Positions 51,043-60,829 of a DNA stretch of 64,000 bases are shown here, piece by piece. The DNA comes from Oligoflexia bacterium. GTDB lineage: Bacteria; Bdellovibrionota_G; JALEGL01. A program made the translations under genes and the position numbers. The notes under the pieces are model-generated. The model did no database searches and was not told the DNA's origin. It saw only the letters and a program-made list of their open reading frames with translations. The number at the start of each line of letters is the position of its first letter. The stretch's first letter is position 1. The stretch is taken from the NCBI GenBank assembly GCA_035326705.1, contig DAOLES010000005.1, positions 89,706 to 153,705 of the forward strand. Reading direction: 5' to 3'.

Positions 51043-53031
51043 TTATAACACTTTAGTTTTGTTTAAATCATTGATTTCATCGCGTAGTTTAGCGGCTTTT
51101 TCAAACTCTAAATTTTCTGCTGCTTGCAACATTTGCTTTTTCAAAGATGCAATGCTTTTATCAAGTTCTGCATCACTTTTATATTCCGCTTTTTTCTCAT
51201 GCAATCTATCCAACTCTACATAATCCGCTGCAAACAAATGCCCCAAAGGAGAGTTAATATTTTTAAGAATGGTTTTGGGAGTGATGCCATGTTCTTTATT
51301 GTATGCCAATTGGAGATTACGCCGTCTATAAGTTTCATCCATGGCCTTTTTCATTGAGCCTGTTATTTTGTCTGCGTACATAATAACTTTACCTTCTACA
51401 TTTCTGGCCGCCCTACCAAAAGTCTGAATCAAACTGGTTTCTGAACGCAAAAAACCTTCTTTATCCGCATCCAAAATGGCCACCAACGATACTTCTGGTA
51501 AATCCAAACCTTCACGCAAGAGATTAATCCCCACCAGTACATCAAATTTTCCTTTGCGTAAATCAGTTAAAATTTCTACCCGTTCAATGGTTTTAATATC
51601 TGAGTGCAAGTACTTTACCCGCACACCAATCTCAGCATAATAATCGGTTAACTCTTCTGCCATACGCTTGGTCAGAGTGGTAACCAAAACTCGTTCATTT
51701 TTTTCTGCACGCAAGCGAACTTCTTCTAACAAATCATCCACTTGCGTTGCTACCGGCCTAACTTCAATTTCTGGATCAATCAAACCTGTAGGTCTTATAA
51801 TTTGCTCCACCACTTCACCTTGGGTTTTTTCCAATTCATATTTACCAGGTGTTGCCGAAACATAAACAACCTGCTTTTTAAAGGCTTCAAACTCTTCCCC
51901 GGTCATGGGTCTGTTGTCTAAAGCCGATGGCAACCTGAAACCATGTTCAACCAAGGTTGTCTTACGGCTTCTATCGCCTTTATACATGGCGCCTATTTGT
52001 GGCATACTGACATGGCTTTCATCAATGACACACAACATATCTTCTGGAAAATAATCCAACAAGGTTGGCGGCCGTTGACCTGACTTAACACCCGTAATAT
52101 GGCGGGTGTAGTTTTCTATTCCCTGACAAAAGCCCATTTCTTCCATCATTTCAATGTCATAAAATGTTCGTTGTTCTAAACGCTGGGCCTCTACCAATTT
52201 ATTTAATTCTTTAAGCTGTTGTAAACGCTCTCTAAGTTCAACTTTAATGGTGCCTATGGCTTTGTTGATGGTTTCTTTGGGTGTTGCAAAGTGACTTCCA
52301 GGATAAATGGACACCGCAGGCAATTCACCCAAAACATGCCCGGTGACTGGATCTACCTCTACTATGCTCTCAACCTCATCGCCAAAAAAAGAAAAGCGAA
52401 TGGCTTTTTTCTCTTCATGCGCTGGAAAAACTTCTACATTATCTCCACGCACTCTAAAACAACCACGCCAAAAATCAATGTCATTGCGTTCATACTGAAT
52501 ATCAATCAAGTTTCTTAAAAAGTCATCCCTGTCCAACTCTTGCCCTTGATGAACTGGTATCAGTTGCGCTTGATATTCTTGTGGTGTACCCAAGTTATAA
52601 ATACATGAAACTGAGGCTACAACGATGGTATCTCTGCGGGTTAAAATAGAGCGAGTGGCCGAATGTCTAAGTTTATCAATCTCTTCATTGATCCGTGCGT
52701 CTTTTTCAATATAAGTGTCTGATGAGGGAATGTAGGCTTCAGGCTGGTAATAATCATAATAACTGACAAAATATTCTACAGCATTGTTGGGGAAAAAACC
52801 CTTGAACTCGCTGTAAAGCTGAGCTGCTAAGGTTTTATTGTGAGCAATGATTAAGGTGGGCCGTTCAAGCTCTGCAATCACATTGGCCATGGTGAAGGTT
52901 TTTCCTGAGCCGGTCACCCCCAAAAGAATCTGGTGTTCTTCTCCAGATTTAATGCTCTTGACCAATTTATCAATGGCTTGTGGCTGATCACCCTGTGGTT
53001 GAAATGTTGTATCCAATTGAAATAAACTCAT
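51043..53031 (-). CDS. uvrB: Excinuclease ABC subunit B
   Basis: 662 residues, full length. Walker A GVTGSGKTF, the beta-hairpin region EYFVSYYDYYQPEAYIP, the DESHVS box, helicase motif VI QTFGRAARN and a C-terminal UVR motif (ENLEFEKAAKLRDEI) that contacts UvrC are all present. UvrB unwinds locally and verifies lesions in nucleotide-excision repair. AGG lies six bases before the ATG. uvrA and uvrC are not in the window. Confidence 0.97.
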   Translation of the reverse strand: MSLFQLDTTFQPQGDQPQAIDKLVKSIKSGEEHQILLGVTGSGKTFTMANVIAELERPTLIIAHNKTLAAQLYSEFKGFFPNNAVEYFVSYYDYYQPEAYIPSSDTYIEKDARINEEIDKLRHSATRSILTRRDTIVVASVSCIYNLGTPQEYQAQLIPVHQGQELDRDDFLRNLIDIQYERNDIDFWRGCFRVRGDNVEVFPAHEEKKAIRFSFFGDEVESIVEVDPVTGHVLGELPAVSIYPGSHFATPKETINKAIGTIKVELRERLQQLKELNKLVEAQRLEQRTFYDIEMMEEMGFCQGIENYTRHITGVKSGQRPPTLLDYFPEDMLCVIDESHVSMPQIGAMYKGDRSRKTTLVEHGFRLPSALDNRPMTGEEFEAFKKQVVYVSATPGKYELEKTQGEVVEQIIRPTGLIDPEIEVRPVATQVDDLLEEVRLRAEKNERVLVTTLTKRMAEELTDYYAEIGVRVKYLHSDIKTIERVEILTDLRKGKFDVLVGINLLREGLDLPEVSLVAILDADKEGFLRSETSLIQTFGRAARNVEGKVIMYADKITGSMKKAMDETYRRRNLQLAYNKEHGITPKTILKNINSPLGHLFAADYVELDRLHEKKAEYKSDAELDKSIASLKKQMLQAAENLEFEKAAKLRDEINDLNKTKVL

Positions 53032-53103
53032 CAGCGACCTGCTATATCATGTTTGAACAGTAGCGTACACAAGCAACATGTTTATACAACAGACATCTAT
53101 GAA

Positions 53104-54549
53104 TTAACTGTTTTGAGGTTGTTTAAACCCAAATAGCTTGCCGGTTTCTTTCTTATCTTGATCTATGTGTAAGAAAAAGACTTGGCTTTCATTGTGTAAA
53201 ATCAATTGATTTTCAGCGCCACCTTGAATGGTTTGTGCTGCTAGAGGCACTGTCAACTCTCCTTGATAAGGTATCCAACTATAATTTTCTTCATAGGTCT
53301 CAGGATTAAATGTAATCACCGTTTCATGATACATTATTTTCTTATTGGCCTGCTGGTATTGAATGTAATATTCACCATCACCACTGTTCATGAGGCAAAA
53401 TAAATCGTTATCTGCTAAATCCCAATCAATTTTACTTTCTTTGTTACCGAAATAGGATCGTTTATCTTGGGTCAAAAAGGTAAAATCATAAAAACTGGCA
53501 ATATCCTCTTGCTCAGGAAGTATAGTTTGTAGAGGCGGTATGCCAGATAAAGTAGCCGTTGTTGTTTTACCTCGATCAAAAACAGCCATGCCGGTTGGAT
53601 CTATATGCAATGAAATGATTTTGTTTTGTTCTTCATTGCTTAATACCATGTATGCCCGATCACCTGTTACAACAAGATCTTTAATGTTAAATTGATTGGC
53701 CAAAAGTGAAAAGTCATCCAATGTCAAAAAACCAGCTGATTTATGTCTATGGTCTGGCCCAACAAAAAAATACGCATTGCTATACTCACTATCCGTTGTC
53801 AACAAAGCATCACTGATAATAAATACATAATCTTCATAGATACCAACATGACAGTTTTGAGCATCTTCAAGGCTCAAATCATTCATGGTGCTTAATACAG
53901 TCCATGTTTTAAGGTTATCTTTACTTTCATTAACAAGTGTTGCATCTTTTGCTGTATCATAACTGATAACCACAGCTTTATTGCCCTGCTGAGCAGCACA
54001 TAAAATTTTATCCCCTTCTAAGACAGCCAATGCATTCGCGGTATTCTCTTCTTGGTCATCTGTTTCTTCTTCAAGGGCCGGTACATCAATGATGAAACTT
54101 TCTTTAATGACAATAGCATTGCTTTTATTTTGTACTTTAACATAAACATATGCCTTGTAAGTTTCTTCACTGTCACGCGGCAGTTTTAGCTTCATGCCTG
54201 ACTTACCCTGCGCTGCATCTTCCCAATCCAAACTTGCAATATCGGCATCCGCCTCTAACAAAGCTTCTTTGTTCCATTTAGAGAAAATTGTATAGCTTTC
54301 TAAAGTATCTGTATTTTTTAAACTAAAAACAACTTCAACATGATCATTGTTGCTTGTTTCTGTTTTTTCTAAGGCTATTGTTTTTTGATTGCTTGTTGTG
54401 TCTGGCTTCTCTGTGACTTGATTGTTGTTGGTTTTTTTCTTGGTATTTCTTTCCCCTGGCACTTTAGGTTTACTTGCACAATAGCTTAACATGCAACACG
54501 CAAGTAAAACAGCCGACATCTGAAACAGTTTATAGCTTTTATCCATCAT
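53104..54549 (-). CDS. Lipoprotein of unknown function, possibly beta-propeller-like
   Basis: The ATG at 54549 (or the next codon, 54546) gives a proper signal peptide with lipobox LSYC; the open frame extends 25 codons further upstream without a good signal. A Thr/Asn/Lys-rich linker (about 25-65) follows, then a Fn3-like segment (about 68-160) and several repeats about 60-80 residues apart that resemble a beta-propeller or a surface sensor. There is no catalytic motif. Its divergent neighbour at 54686 is also exported. Confidence 0.65.
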   Translation of the reverse strand: MMDKSYKLFQMSAVLLACCMLSYCASKPKVPGERNTKKKTNNNQVTEKPDTTSNQKTIALEKTETSNNDHVEVVFSLKNTDTLESYTIFSKWNKEALLEADADIASLDWEDAAQGKSGMKLKLPRDSEETYKAYVYVKVQNKSNAIVIKESFIIDVPALEEETDDQEENTANALAVLEGDKILCAAQQGNKAVVISYDTAKDATLVNESKDNLKTWTVLSTMNDLSLEDAQNCHVGIYEDYVFIISDALLTTDSEYSNAYFFVGPDHRHKSAGFLTLDDFSLLANQFNIKDLVVTGDRAYMVLSNEEQNKIISLHIDPTGMAVFDRGKTTTATLSGIPPLQTILPEQEDIASFYDFTFLTQDKRSYFGNKESKIDWDLADNDLFCLMNSGDGEYYIQYQQANKKIMYHETVITFNPETYEENYSWIPYQGELTVPLAAQTIQGGAENQLILHNESQVFFLHIDQDKKETGKLFGFKQPQNS

Positions 54550-54685
54550 TACGCATAGCGTTATAACACAATTAAACCCACAACAACAAGAAAAAAATAA
54601 ATTGACATATAGCGTAAAAAACACGTATTAAAGACTCTGTATTAAGTACGGATTGTTAATCCTATAGCATTAAAGGACAGCCGCC

Positions 54686-55450
54686 ATGAAAAAAATTATT
54701 TTAAGTATTCTTATCGCCTTTATTTTTCAAGTACAGCACGCTCAAGCTGGTATTCTACCTTTATACCGATTGTTAAGCTTATCCATCGAATCAATGCAAG
54801 CGGGGATCGATTCTGGTAAATTTGACGGTATAGCCGCTTCAAAAATTGTTATTCAACTGACCACTGCGCAGGATGTTGCAAAGATTCAACTTTCAGATGA
54901 TAAAATCATGCTTGAAAACGACATGAAGTACACTTTTTATCTGCCCTCTGAGCAAAAAAAATGCACTTATTATCCAGTGCGAATGCCAAGTATCTTAGGC
55001 TGTGGCATAAACGCACTGCATAAGGATGTGTTTCATGTTGATTGTGTAAAGTTTAGCGCTGTTGATCAACGCGCTTATACTGAGTCTCATCCGGATTTGA
55101 TCAATGCATCACTAGGAATTCTTGAAAGCATTTATAATAGTGATTACCTGACTGAATCACCTTTTCCTTATGAAAATTCTGATTCCTTAGGCATAAACAA
55201 CACTAGATTAGATAGTTTATTAAGCACTGTACACATGACGGATGCTAATAATGACAATTTGATGATTGATATTATTGACTATTTCAGCTCTAAAGATAGT
55301 CAGCACATTCGTGCTATAGAAGTACAATATTTTCCTAACAACGATTTACCTATTACTGTCAGCATCAATGGCCAATCAGATGAATGCAGAGCTTATGCTG
55401 ATATGAACTCAGAAATTCATGCTGTTTCTTGTAATAGCGTGCGTCCATAA
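54686..55450 (+). CDS. Secreted protein of unknown function
   Basis: A good signal peptide (residues 1-22, ending HAQA) and AAAGGAC 12 bases before the ATG. The mature protein has Cys pairs (about 90-107 and at the C-terminus) and no recognised domain. It ends 9 bases before the next frame opens, and both genes encode exported proteins, so they are probably cotranscribed. Confidence 0.65.
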   Translation: MKKIILSILIAFIFQVQHAQAGILPLYRLLSLSIESMQAGIDSGKFDGIAASKIVIQLTTAQDVAKIQLSDDKIMLENDMKYTFYLPSEQKKCTYYPVRMPSILGCGINALHKDVFHVDCVKFSAVDQRAYTESHPDLINASLGILESIYNSDYLTESPFPYENSDSLGINNTRLDSLLSTVHMTDANNDNLMIDIIDYFSSKDSQHIRAIEVQYFPNNDLPITVSINGQSDECRAYADMNSEIHAVSCNSVRP

Positions 55451-55471
55451 TATTGATTATTGCTTGCTTTG

Positions 55472-56701
55472 ATGAAGACTTTTATGAAATTAAATACCAC
55501 GGTATTGAATTTACTTTTAACAAGCAAGCTCAGTTTGTTTTGTCTGTTGTACAGCTCTATTAGTTTTGCTTATCAGTTTACACTCAATGATTTTTCTAAT
55601 ATTTTACCGCATCCCTACAAAAGCCATACGCAAGCTCAGCATGAGATTGCCAACAGCTATTTGTTTGCCAAAGATATTTTACCGCAAAACATTCTTCAAC
55701 AAATCCAACCCCTGAATCTTGATTTAGAACATACTAAACTTATTGCCTATCGCTTTACCTGTAAAGAGACAAAAACCAGCCCCAATTGCATGCAACCTGA
55801 ACTGCGTCTTATTTTACAAGCTTTTTCAGAAGACTTACGTTCTAAAAGTTTTAAATCAGAAGACCAAGCCATTCATTTATTTTACAGCCTAAGCCCAAAA
55901 ATATTTAAGCAACTCTTGTTAGATCATGCGCAACTTAGAACAACCAAACATGACAAGCCAACTACCATTGTGGCTGACCAAAATTTAGCGCAGATGAATA
56001 ATTTTAATACTGTACCATTTAACTTAGATTATTTAATGCGTTTGAATACTTTGCTCAAACATACACTTGACGAGCATGGAAATTTATACAAATTAACTTT
56101 TCTTAGAACCGATGAAACAGAATACAAAGAAGGTTACCAAATGACCACTCATCTAAAATGGTTTTTGGGTGCTTTTGCTGTAGAAAGCAATGTGATTACC
56201 AGAAAATTACCGTTTGTTGTTGATCATGGACAAGAATTTGAAACATTGGATGCAAAAAATAATATCTTCTTTGACCCTATCGGTATTGAGCAAATCTTTA
56301 ATGGCTTGGGAGACTCAGAGCAACTGCTGCCCATGTTTTATAAAACAGATTGGGACAATGATGAATTGGTTAAAAAAATTAAAACTTTAAATCATGAGTT
56401 AACCATGTTGGAAGACGCTGCCCATGCCAGTGCCGAACGCTTCAGTTGTTTATCTTGTCATGCCGGAGCTCCTCTGAATTTGGGTCTAAGGCACGTTTTA
56501 AGTGCACAACAAAACCCAGCAGAAAGCTATTTGCAAGATTACGTTCCTTATTTAAAATCTTATGAAGCAAGCAACCTGCCAGAAAAAGAATTGTCTTCCT
56601 TACATTTATTCAGTTATGTTGCCATGCAACCGGTCATCAGCCAAGTGCTGATCAATCAAACGGTTTATACGCGTAATGTTATAGAAGAACTTTATTTTTA
56701 G
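55472..56701 (+). CDS. Exported protein with a CxxCH heme-type motif
   Basis: ATG codons at 55472 and 55484 are likelier starts than the TTG at 55460. The signal peptide ends near SFAYQ. Late in the protein (about residue 330) FSCLSCHAG is a CxxCH site for covalent heme, and RHVL with a following PYLKSYEASNLPEKEL segment surrounds it. There is only one CxxCH and no further cytochrome family trait, so it could be a monoheme protein with a large partner domain. The rest is helical with no recognised fold. It shares a putative operon with the upstream secreted protein. Confidence 0.55.
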   Translation: MKTFMKLNTTVLNLLLTSKLSLFCLLYSSISFAYQFTLNDFSNILPHPYKSHTQAQHEIANSYLFAKDILPQNILQQIQPLNLDLEHTKLIAYRFTCKETKTSPNCMQPELRLILQAFSEDLRSKSFKSEDQAIHLFYSLSPKIFKQLLLDHAQLRTTKHDKPTTIVADQNLAQMNNFNTVPFNLDYLMRLNTLLKHTLDEHGNLYKLTFLRTDETEYKEGYQMTTHLKWFLGAFAVESNVITRKLPFVVDHGQEFETLDAKNNIFFDPIGIEQIFNGLGDSEQLLPMFYKTDWDNDELVKKIKTLNHELTMLEDAAHASAERFSCLSCHAGAPLNLGLRHVLSAQQNPAESYLQDYVPYLKSYEASNLPEKELSSLHLFSYVAMQPVISQVLINQTVYTRNVIEELYF

Positions 56702-56792
56702 TTGTGTCGTTTTTGGTTTTTATAATTACATCAAGCATTGTTTATGAAAATTTAAGGCCCTAAAGGCGCCAGCCCCTGGTTTTTTATTAAAA

Positions 56793-56825
56793 GGTATCAA
56801 AAGGTAGGCCGTACCTTTTGATACC
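56793..56825. repeat. Palindrome of the GGTA-GGCCG-TACC family between convergent genes
   Basis: Perfect 14-bp arms (56793-56806 and 56812-56825) with the loop GGCCG. The core is the same as at 19207-19243. It lies between the stop of the CxxCH gene and that of cysS and could terminate either, but the same core also occurs in a divergent gap. Confidence 0.75.
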
Positions 56826-56854
56826 AACTGCGAATAAAATAACAAAATTAATCG

Positions 56855-58225
56855 CTAAAGCTTTACACTCCAGGTTGTTCCATCCGGTGAATCCTCTATT
56901 TGAATGCCTTTGGCATCCAGTTGATCGCGGATGCTGTCTGAGGTTTTAAAGTCTTTATCCGCTCTGGCTTTGGCTCTTAAAACAATTTGCTCTTCTACCC
57001 ACGAGGCATCAATAGCATAATTTTTTTCATACCAACTTTGGTACTCTTCTTTACTTAATTGTAAAAGTCCCAAAACATTGGCCAACATTTGTAAGGTGTT
57101 GGCTAATTCTTGCTTATCACGTTCATCTTCTGCCTTATAAATAGCTTTGGTCACTGCATGCAAGGTTGTCATGGCTTTAGGCGTATTAAAATCTTCATCC
57201 ATGGCTTGTTGAAATTCATTTAAATATTCAGGATGAACGCGCTTGCCTTGAGCAAAATCCAAAGCTTTGTACATGCGGTTTAAACTTTTAGCTGCTTCAT
57301 TGATGCCTTCTAAGGAAAACTCAATGGGGTGCCGATAATGCGTAGACATAAAATACAGTTTCAACGCTTCTGGATGGACTTGTTTAATCAAGTTTTTTAT
57401 GGTGGTAACATTGCCTTCGGACTTAGACATTTTCTCATTCTTGGTGGTGACAAAGCCATTGTGCAACCAATACTTAGAAAACTCTTTACCGGTGCAGGCT
57501 TCGGTTTGCGCAATTTCATTTTCATGGTGTGGGAAAATCAAGTCTCTACCCCCACCATGGATATCAATTTGTTCACCAAAAATAGCACTGTTCATGGCAG
57601 AACATTCTATATGCCAGCCTGGACGTCCCTCACCCCAAGGACTTTCCCAACTGGGTTCTCCTGGCTTTGCATGTTTCCATAAAACAAAATCTAGAGGGTC
57701 TTTTTTTTCTTCTCCAGGAGCAACTCTGGCTCCAGCCCTTAACTGATCCAGTTTACGCTTGGACAGTTTTCCATAATCTTTTTGATTTTTAACAGAAAAA
57801 TAAACATCGCCATTGTTGGCCACATAGGCTTTTTCTTTTTTGATTAAGGTCTCAATCATGGCAATAATTTCATCCATGGTTTCACTGACTTTAGGTTCTT
57901 CATCTGGACTCAATAAACCCAAAGCATTTAAATCTGCATGAAAGGATTCAGTGTATTTTTGTGCAATCTCTGAAAAATCAACCCCTTCATCTAGGGCTTT
58001 GTTGATAATTTTATCATCTATATCTGTAATATTGCGCACGTATTTAACGTGATAGCCTTTAAAATTCAGATAACGGTAAATAATATCGTAGGCAATATAA
58101 CAACGAGCATGTCCAATATGTGAATGATCATAAACCGTAGGACCGCAGACATACATTTTTACTTCAAAATCAGAATGAGGAACAAATTTTCTGAGCGTAC
58201 CGCTCATGCTGTCATGTAAACGCAT
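56855..58225 (-). CDS. cysS: Cysteinyl-tRNA synthetase
   Basis: 456 residues, full length. The class I HIGH motif reads HIGH within SHIGHARCYI, KMSKS within NEKMSKSEGN, and zinc-site residues occur near CGPTVYD and GWHIECSAM. It charges tRNA-Cys. The start lies 2 bases after the stop of a small Cys-rich gene. Confidence 0.97.
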   Translation of the reverse strand: MRLHDSMSGTLRKFVPHSDFEVKMYVCGPTVYDHSHIGHARCYIAYDIIYRYLNFKGYHVKYVRNITDIDDKIINKALDEGVDFSEIAQKYTESFHADLNALGLLSPDEEPKVSETMDEIIAMIETLIKKEKAYVANNGDVYFSVKNQKDYGKLSKRKLDQLRAGARVAPGEEKKDPLDFVLWKHAKPGEPSWESPWGEGRPGWHIECSAMNSAIFGEQIDIHGGGRDLIFPHHENEIAQTEACTGKEFSKYWLHNGFVTTKNEKMSKSEGNVTTIKNLIKQVHPEALKLYFMSTHYRHPIEFSLEGINEAAKSLNRMYKALDFAQGKRVHPEYLNEFQQAMDEDFNTPKAMTTLHAVTKAIYKAEDERDKQELANTLQMLANVLGLLQLSKEEYQSWYEKNYAIDASWVEEQIVLRAKARADKDFKTSDSIRDQLDAKGIQIEDSPDGTTWSVKL

Positions 58226-58227
58226 GT

Positions 58228-58428
58228 TTATTTTTTAACACAAGTCTTGGATGCTGTCCCAGAGTTTTTACCAACATTTGCTTTTGTTTTATACGCAATG
58301 CAGTTTTTTACCGGCTGAGGAACATATTTTTTCTCTAGCTCGTTGCATTTTAAAAAAGTGCTCTGTCGCCCTTGAATCAATTCACTAAATTGACACTGAT
58401 GGCAAAGACTCTGGGGAAAGGGTAACAT
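58228..58428 (-). CDS. Small Cys-rich (putative zinc) protein
   Basis: 66 residues with five Cys. CHQC near the N-terminus, a single Cys in FLKCNELE and VPQPVKNC recall short CxxC proteins that bind zinc; PQPV-x-x-C is a recurring small-protein motif. It ends immediately before cysS on the same strand. It has no other distinctive trait. Confidence 0.55.
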   Translation of the reverse strand: MLPFPQSLCHQCQFSELIQGRQSTFLKCNELEKKYVPQPVKNCIAYKTKANVGKNSGTASKTCVKK

Positions 58429-58456
58429 CTAATCTTTGTAACAAAAATTAAACCAA

Positions 58457-58475
58457 AAAGGTAGCCGGTACCTTT
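58457..58475. repeat. Short palindrome of the GGTA-GCCGG-TACC family
   Basis: AAAGGTA (58457-58463) pairs with TACCTTT (58469-58475) around GCCGG. It belongs to the same family as 19207, 41811 and 56793 and lies upstream of pcrA. Confidence 0.6.
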
Positions 58476-58579
58476 AGGTACCTCAAAAATTACCCAAAAA
58501 AGTATAAAAGGAATTTGCTAAGCCCTGATACTAGTTTTTACTTTTGCCTTGGAGCGCTTGATGTTAAAAGGGTGTTTGT

Positions 58580-60829
58580 ATGTCGGCTATTTTACATCAA
58601 CTCAATCCCCAACAAAAGGAAGCCGTTGTACAGAACAACTCACATTTGCTGGTTGTGGCGGGGGCTGGTTCTGGAAAAACCAGGGTTTTAACCCGTAAAA
58701 TTGCCTACTTGATTGAACAAGGCTTGGCAATGCCCAGTCAAATTTTAGCCATGACCTTCTCCAATAAAGCCGCCCATGAAATGAAAGAACGGGTGTCAAG
58801 CTTACTCTCTCAATACCAACAACCCTATTGGATTGGTACCTTTCACTCCATTTGTTTACGGATTTTGCGTGAACATGGGCATCATATGGGTTTAGACGGT
58901 AATTTTTCGGTTTATGATACCTCTGATCAATTGGCCGCCATTAAAAGTATCATGGCGGAAAAAAACATCGATCCTAAAGCCATTTCTCCTAAACTCATTG
59001 CCTATCATTTGGATCAAGCCAAAAATGAAAGCACCAAAGTGGTCTCTTATATTCAAAACAGTTTTGACTTGGGTGAAACCATCATTGGTGTGGTTGAAGC
59101 CTATGAAGCTTTACTCATTAAAAATCAAGCCTTGGATTTTGGAGGACTGTTAGGAAAAACACTTGTTCTATTGCAAGAGCATGAACAGGTTAGACAAAGC
59201 TTGCAACACAAATGGCAACGTATCTTGATTGATGAATATCAAGATACCAACAGCATTCAAAAAGCTTTGATTCAGCATTTGGCTGGTGACCATAATATTG
59301 TGTGTGCTGTGGGTGATGAAGATCAGTCTATTTATGGTTGGCGTGGTGCCAGAGTAGAAAACATGCTCAACTTTCCTATAGACTTTCCTGGAGCCAAGGT
59401 GGTTAAATTGGAACAAAACTACCGTTCCAGCAAACCTATTTTGGAAGTGGCCAATAAGGTGATCAGTCATAACTTGGGCCGGAGAAAAAAGAAACTCTGG
59501 ACAGATCAAGAACAAGGCTCTTTGGTGGAACATTTCCACGCTGATACAGATTATCAAGAAGCTGCTTTTGTTTTAGATAAAGTAGATGAGTTGCTTGAGC
59601 AAGAACATATTGCTGCCAGTGAAATTGCCATCTTTTATCGTACGCATGTGCAATCGCGTTTACTTGAGGAAGAGTGTAGGCGTCGTAACCAGGCTTATGC
59701 TGTTTTGGGCGGCACCAAATTTTATGACCGCAAAGAAATCAAAGATACTTTGTGTTACTTAAGACTGCTGGTCAATCCCAATGATGATATCTCTTTTTTA
59801 CGTGTGGTCAATACGCCTTCTCGTGGCATTGGTAAAACTGCTATAGCGCAACTCAACGACGCTGCGGAATTTACCCGTTCTTCATTGTATCAAGCCATTC
59901 CAGTTATGGAAGGTAATCGTAAAGCCCATAAAGCCATACGCGAGTTTCACTTTTGGTTTGAAGCCTTGCGCATAGAATGTGAACACATGGATATCTTAGA
60001 TGTAGCAGAAACAGTTTTAGACAAAAGTGAATACCGGGCCAGCCTTGAACGTGAACAAACCATTGAAGCCCAAGCCCGTATTGAAAATATTGAAGAGCTA
60101 TTACGATCTATGCAAGAATATGCACAAGCCAACCCTGAACATTCTCTAAGTGATTACTTGGCACAAATCAGTTTGGTGACAGATATGGACAATTATGATC
60201 AAGAACAAGATGCCATCACCATGATGACCATTCATAACTCCAAAGGCTTAGAATATGATGCTGTATTTATTGTGGGTATGGAAGAAGGTGTATTTCCACA
60301 TAAACGGGCTTTAGAAGATGGCAATCCAGATGAAATAGAAGAAGAGCGGCGTTTATGTTACGTGGCCATGACTCGGGCTAGAAAACGCTTGTTTTTAAGT
60401 TCTAGCAGCCGTAGGCATCTCTATAAAAACTTACAGCATAATCCAGTGGCTCGTTTTATTGACGAAATCCCCAGTCAATACTTGGTGCATGTTAATGAAC
60501 ACGCAGGTCTTAACACCAAAGCCAGCTTTTACAACCCCGAAGATGGCTACAGTGTTTATACCCGTAAAAAAACTTCCTCTGCACCTTTATACTCCTCAAA
60601 AAACAACTATAGCTCAGCTTATGAAGATGTCCCCAGTTATCAAGTTGATGCAAGTTACCAATCCCCCTACAACATAGGAAGCAAAGTGTTACATCCAAAA
60701 TTTGGCAATGGCACCATCAAAAATATTGAGGGAAATCCAGATAATTTAAAATTAACAATTTACTTTCCAAGTCGCGGTTCTAAGAAAATTCTGTTAAACT
60801 ATTGTAATCTGGAACTATTAGAAAAATGA
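58580..60829 (+). CDS. pcrA: ATP-dependent DNA helicase of the UvrD/PcrA family
   Basis: 749 residues, SF1A. LNPQQKEAV at the N-terminus, Walker A GAGSGKT, motif II DEYQDTN, the QSIYGWRGA segment, the QNYRS motif and VAMTRARKRL (motif VI) are all present. UvrD/PcrA helicases unwind DNA in excision repair and remove RecA filaments. The C-terminal tail (about 680-749) has a small Tudor-like domain (VLHPKFGNGTI), typical of PcrA and UvrD. The stop overlaps the next gene by four bases. Confidence 0.95.
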   Translation: MSAILHQLNPQQKEAVVQNNSHLLVVAGAGSGKTRVLTRKIAYLIEQGLAMPSQILAMTFSNKAAHEMKERVSSLLSQYQQPYWIGTFHSICLRILREHGHHMGLDGNFSVYDTSDQLAAIKSIMAEKNIDPKAISPKLIAYHLDQAKNESTKVVSYIQNSFDLGETIIGVVEAYEALLIKNQALDFGGLLGKTLVLLQEHEQVRQSLQHKWQRILIDEYQDTNSIQKALIQHLAGDHNIVCAVGDEDQSIYGWRGARVENMLNFPIDFPGAKVVKLEQNYRSSKPILEVANKVISHNLGRRKKKLWTDQEQGSLVEHFHADTDYQEAAFVLDKVDELLEQEHIAASEIAIFYRTHVQSRLLEEECRRRNQAYAVLGGTKFYDRKEIKDTLCYLRLLVNPNDDISFLRVVNTPSRGIGKTAIAQLNDAAEFTRSSLYQAIPVMEGNRKAHKAIREFHFWFEALRIECEHMDILDVAETVLDKSEYRASLEREQTIEAQARIENIEELLRSMQEYAQANPEHSLSDYLAQISLVTDMDNYDQEQDAITMMTIHNSKGLEYDAVFIVGMEEGVFPHKRALEDGNPDEIEEERRLCYVAMTRARKRLFLSSSSRRHLYKNLQHNPVARFIDEIPSQYLVHVNEHAGLNTKASFYNPEDGYSVYTRKKTSSAPLYSSKNNYSSAYEDVPSYQVDASYQSPYNIGSKVLHPKFGNGTIKNIEGNPDNLKLTIYFPSRGSKKILLNYCNLELLEK

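Noticed and set aside
57329..57746. Two overlapping plus-strand ORFs inside cysS
   Set aside because: Both are antisense to the conserved catalytic domain of cysteinyl-tRNA synthetase.
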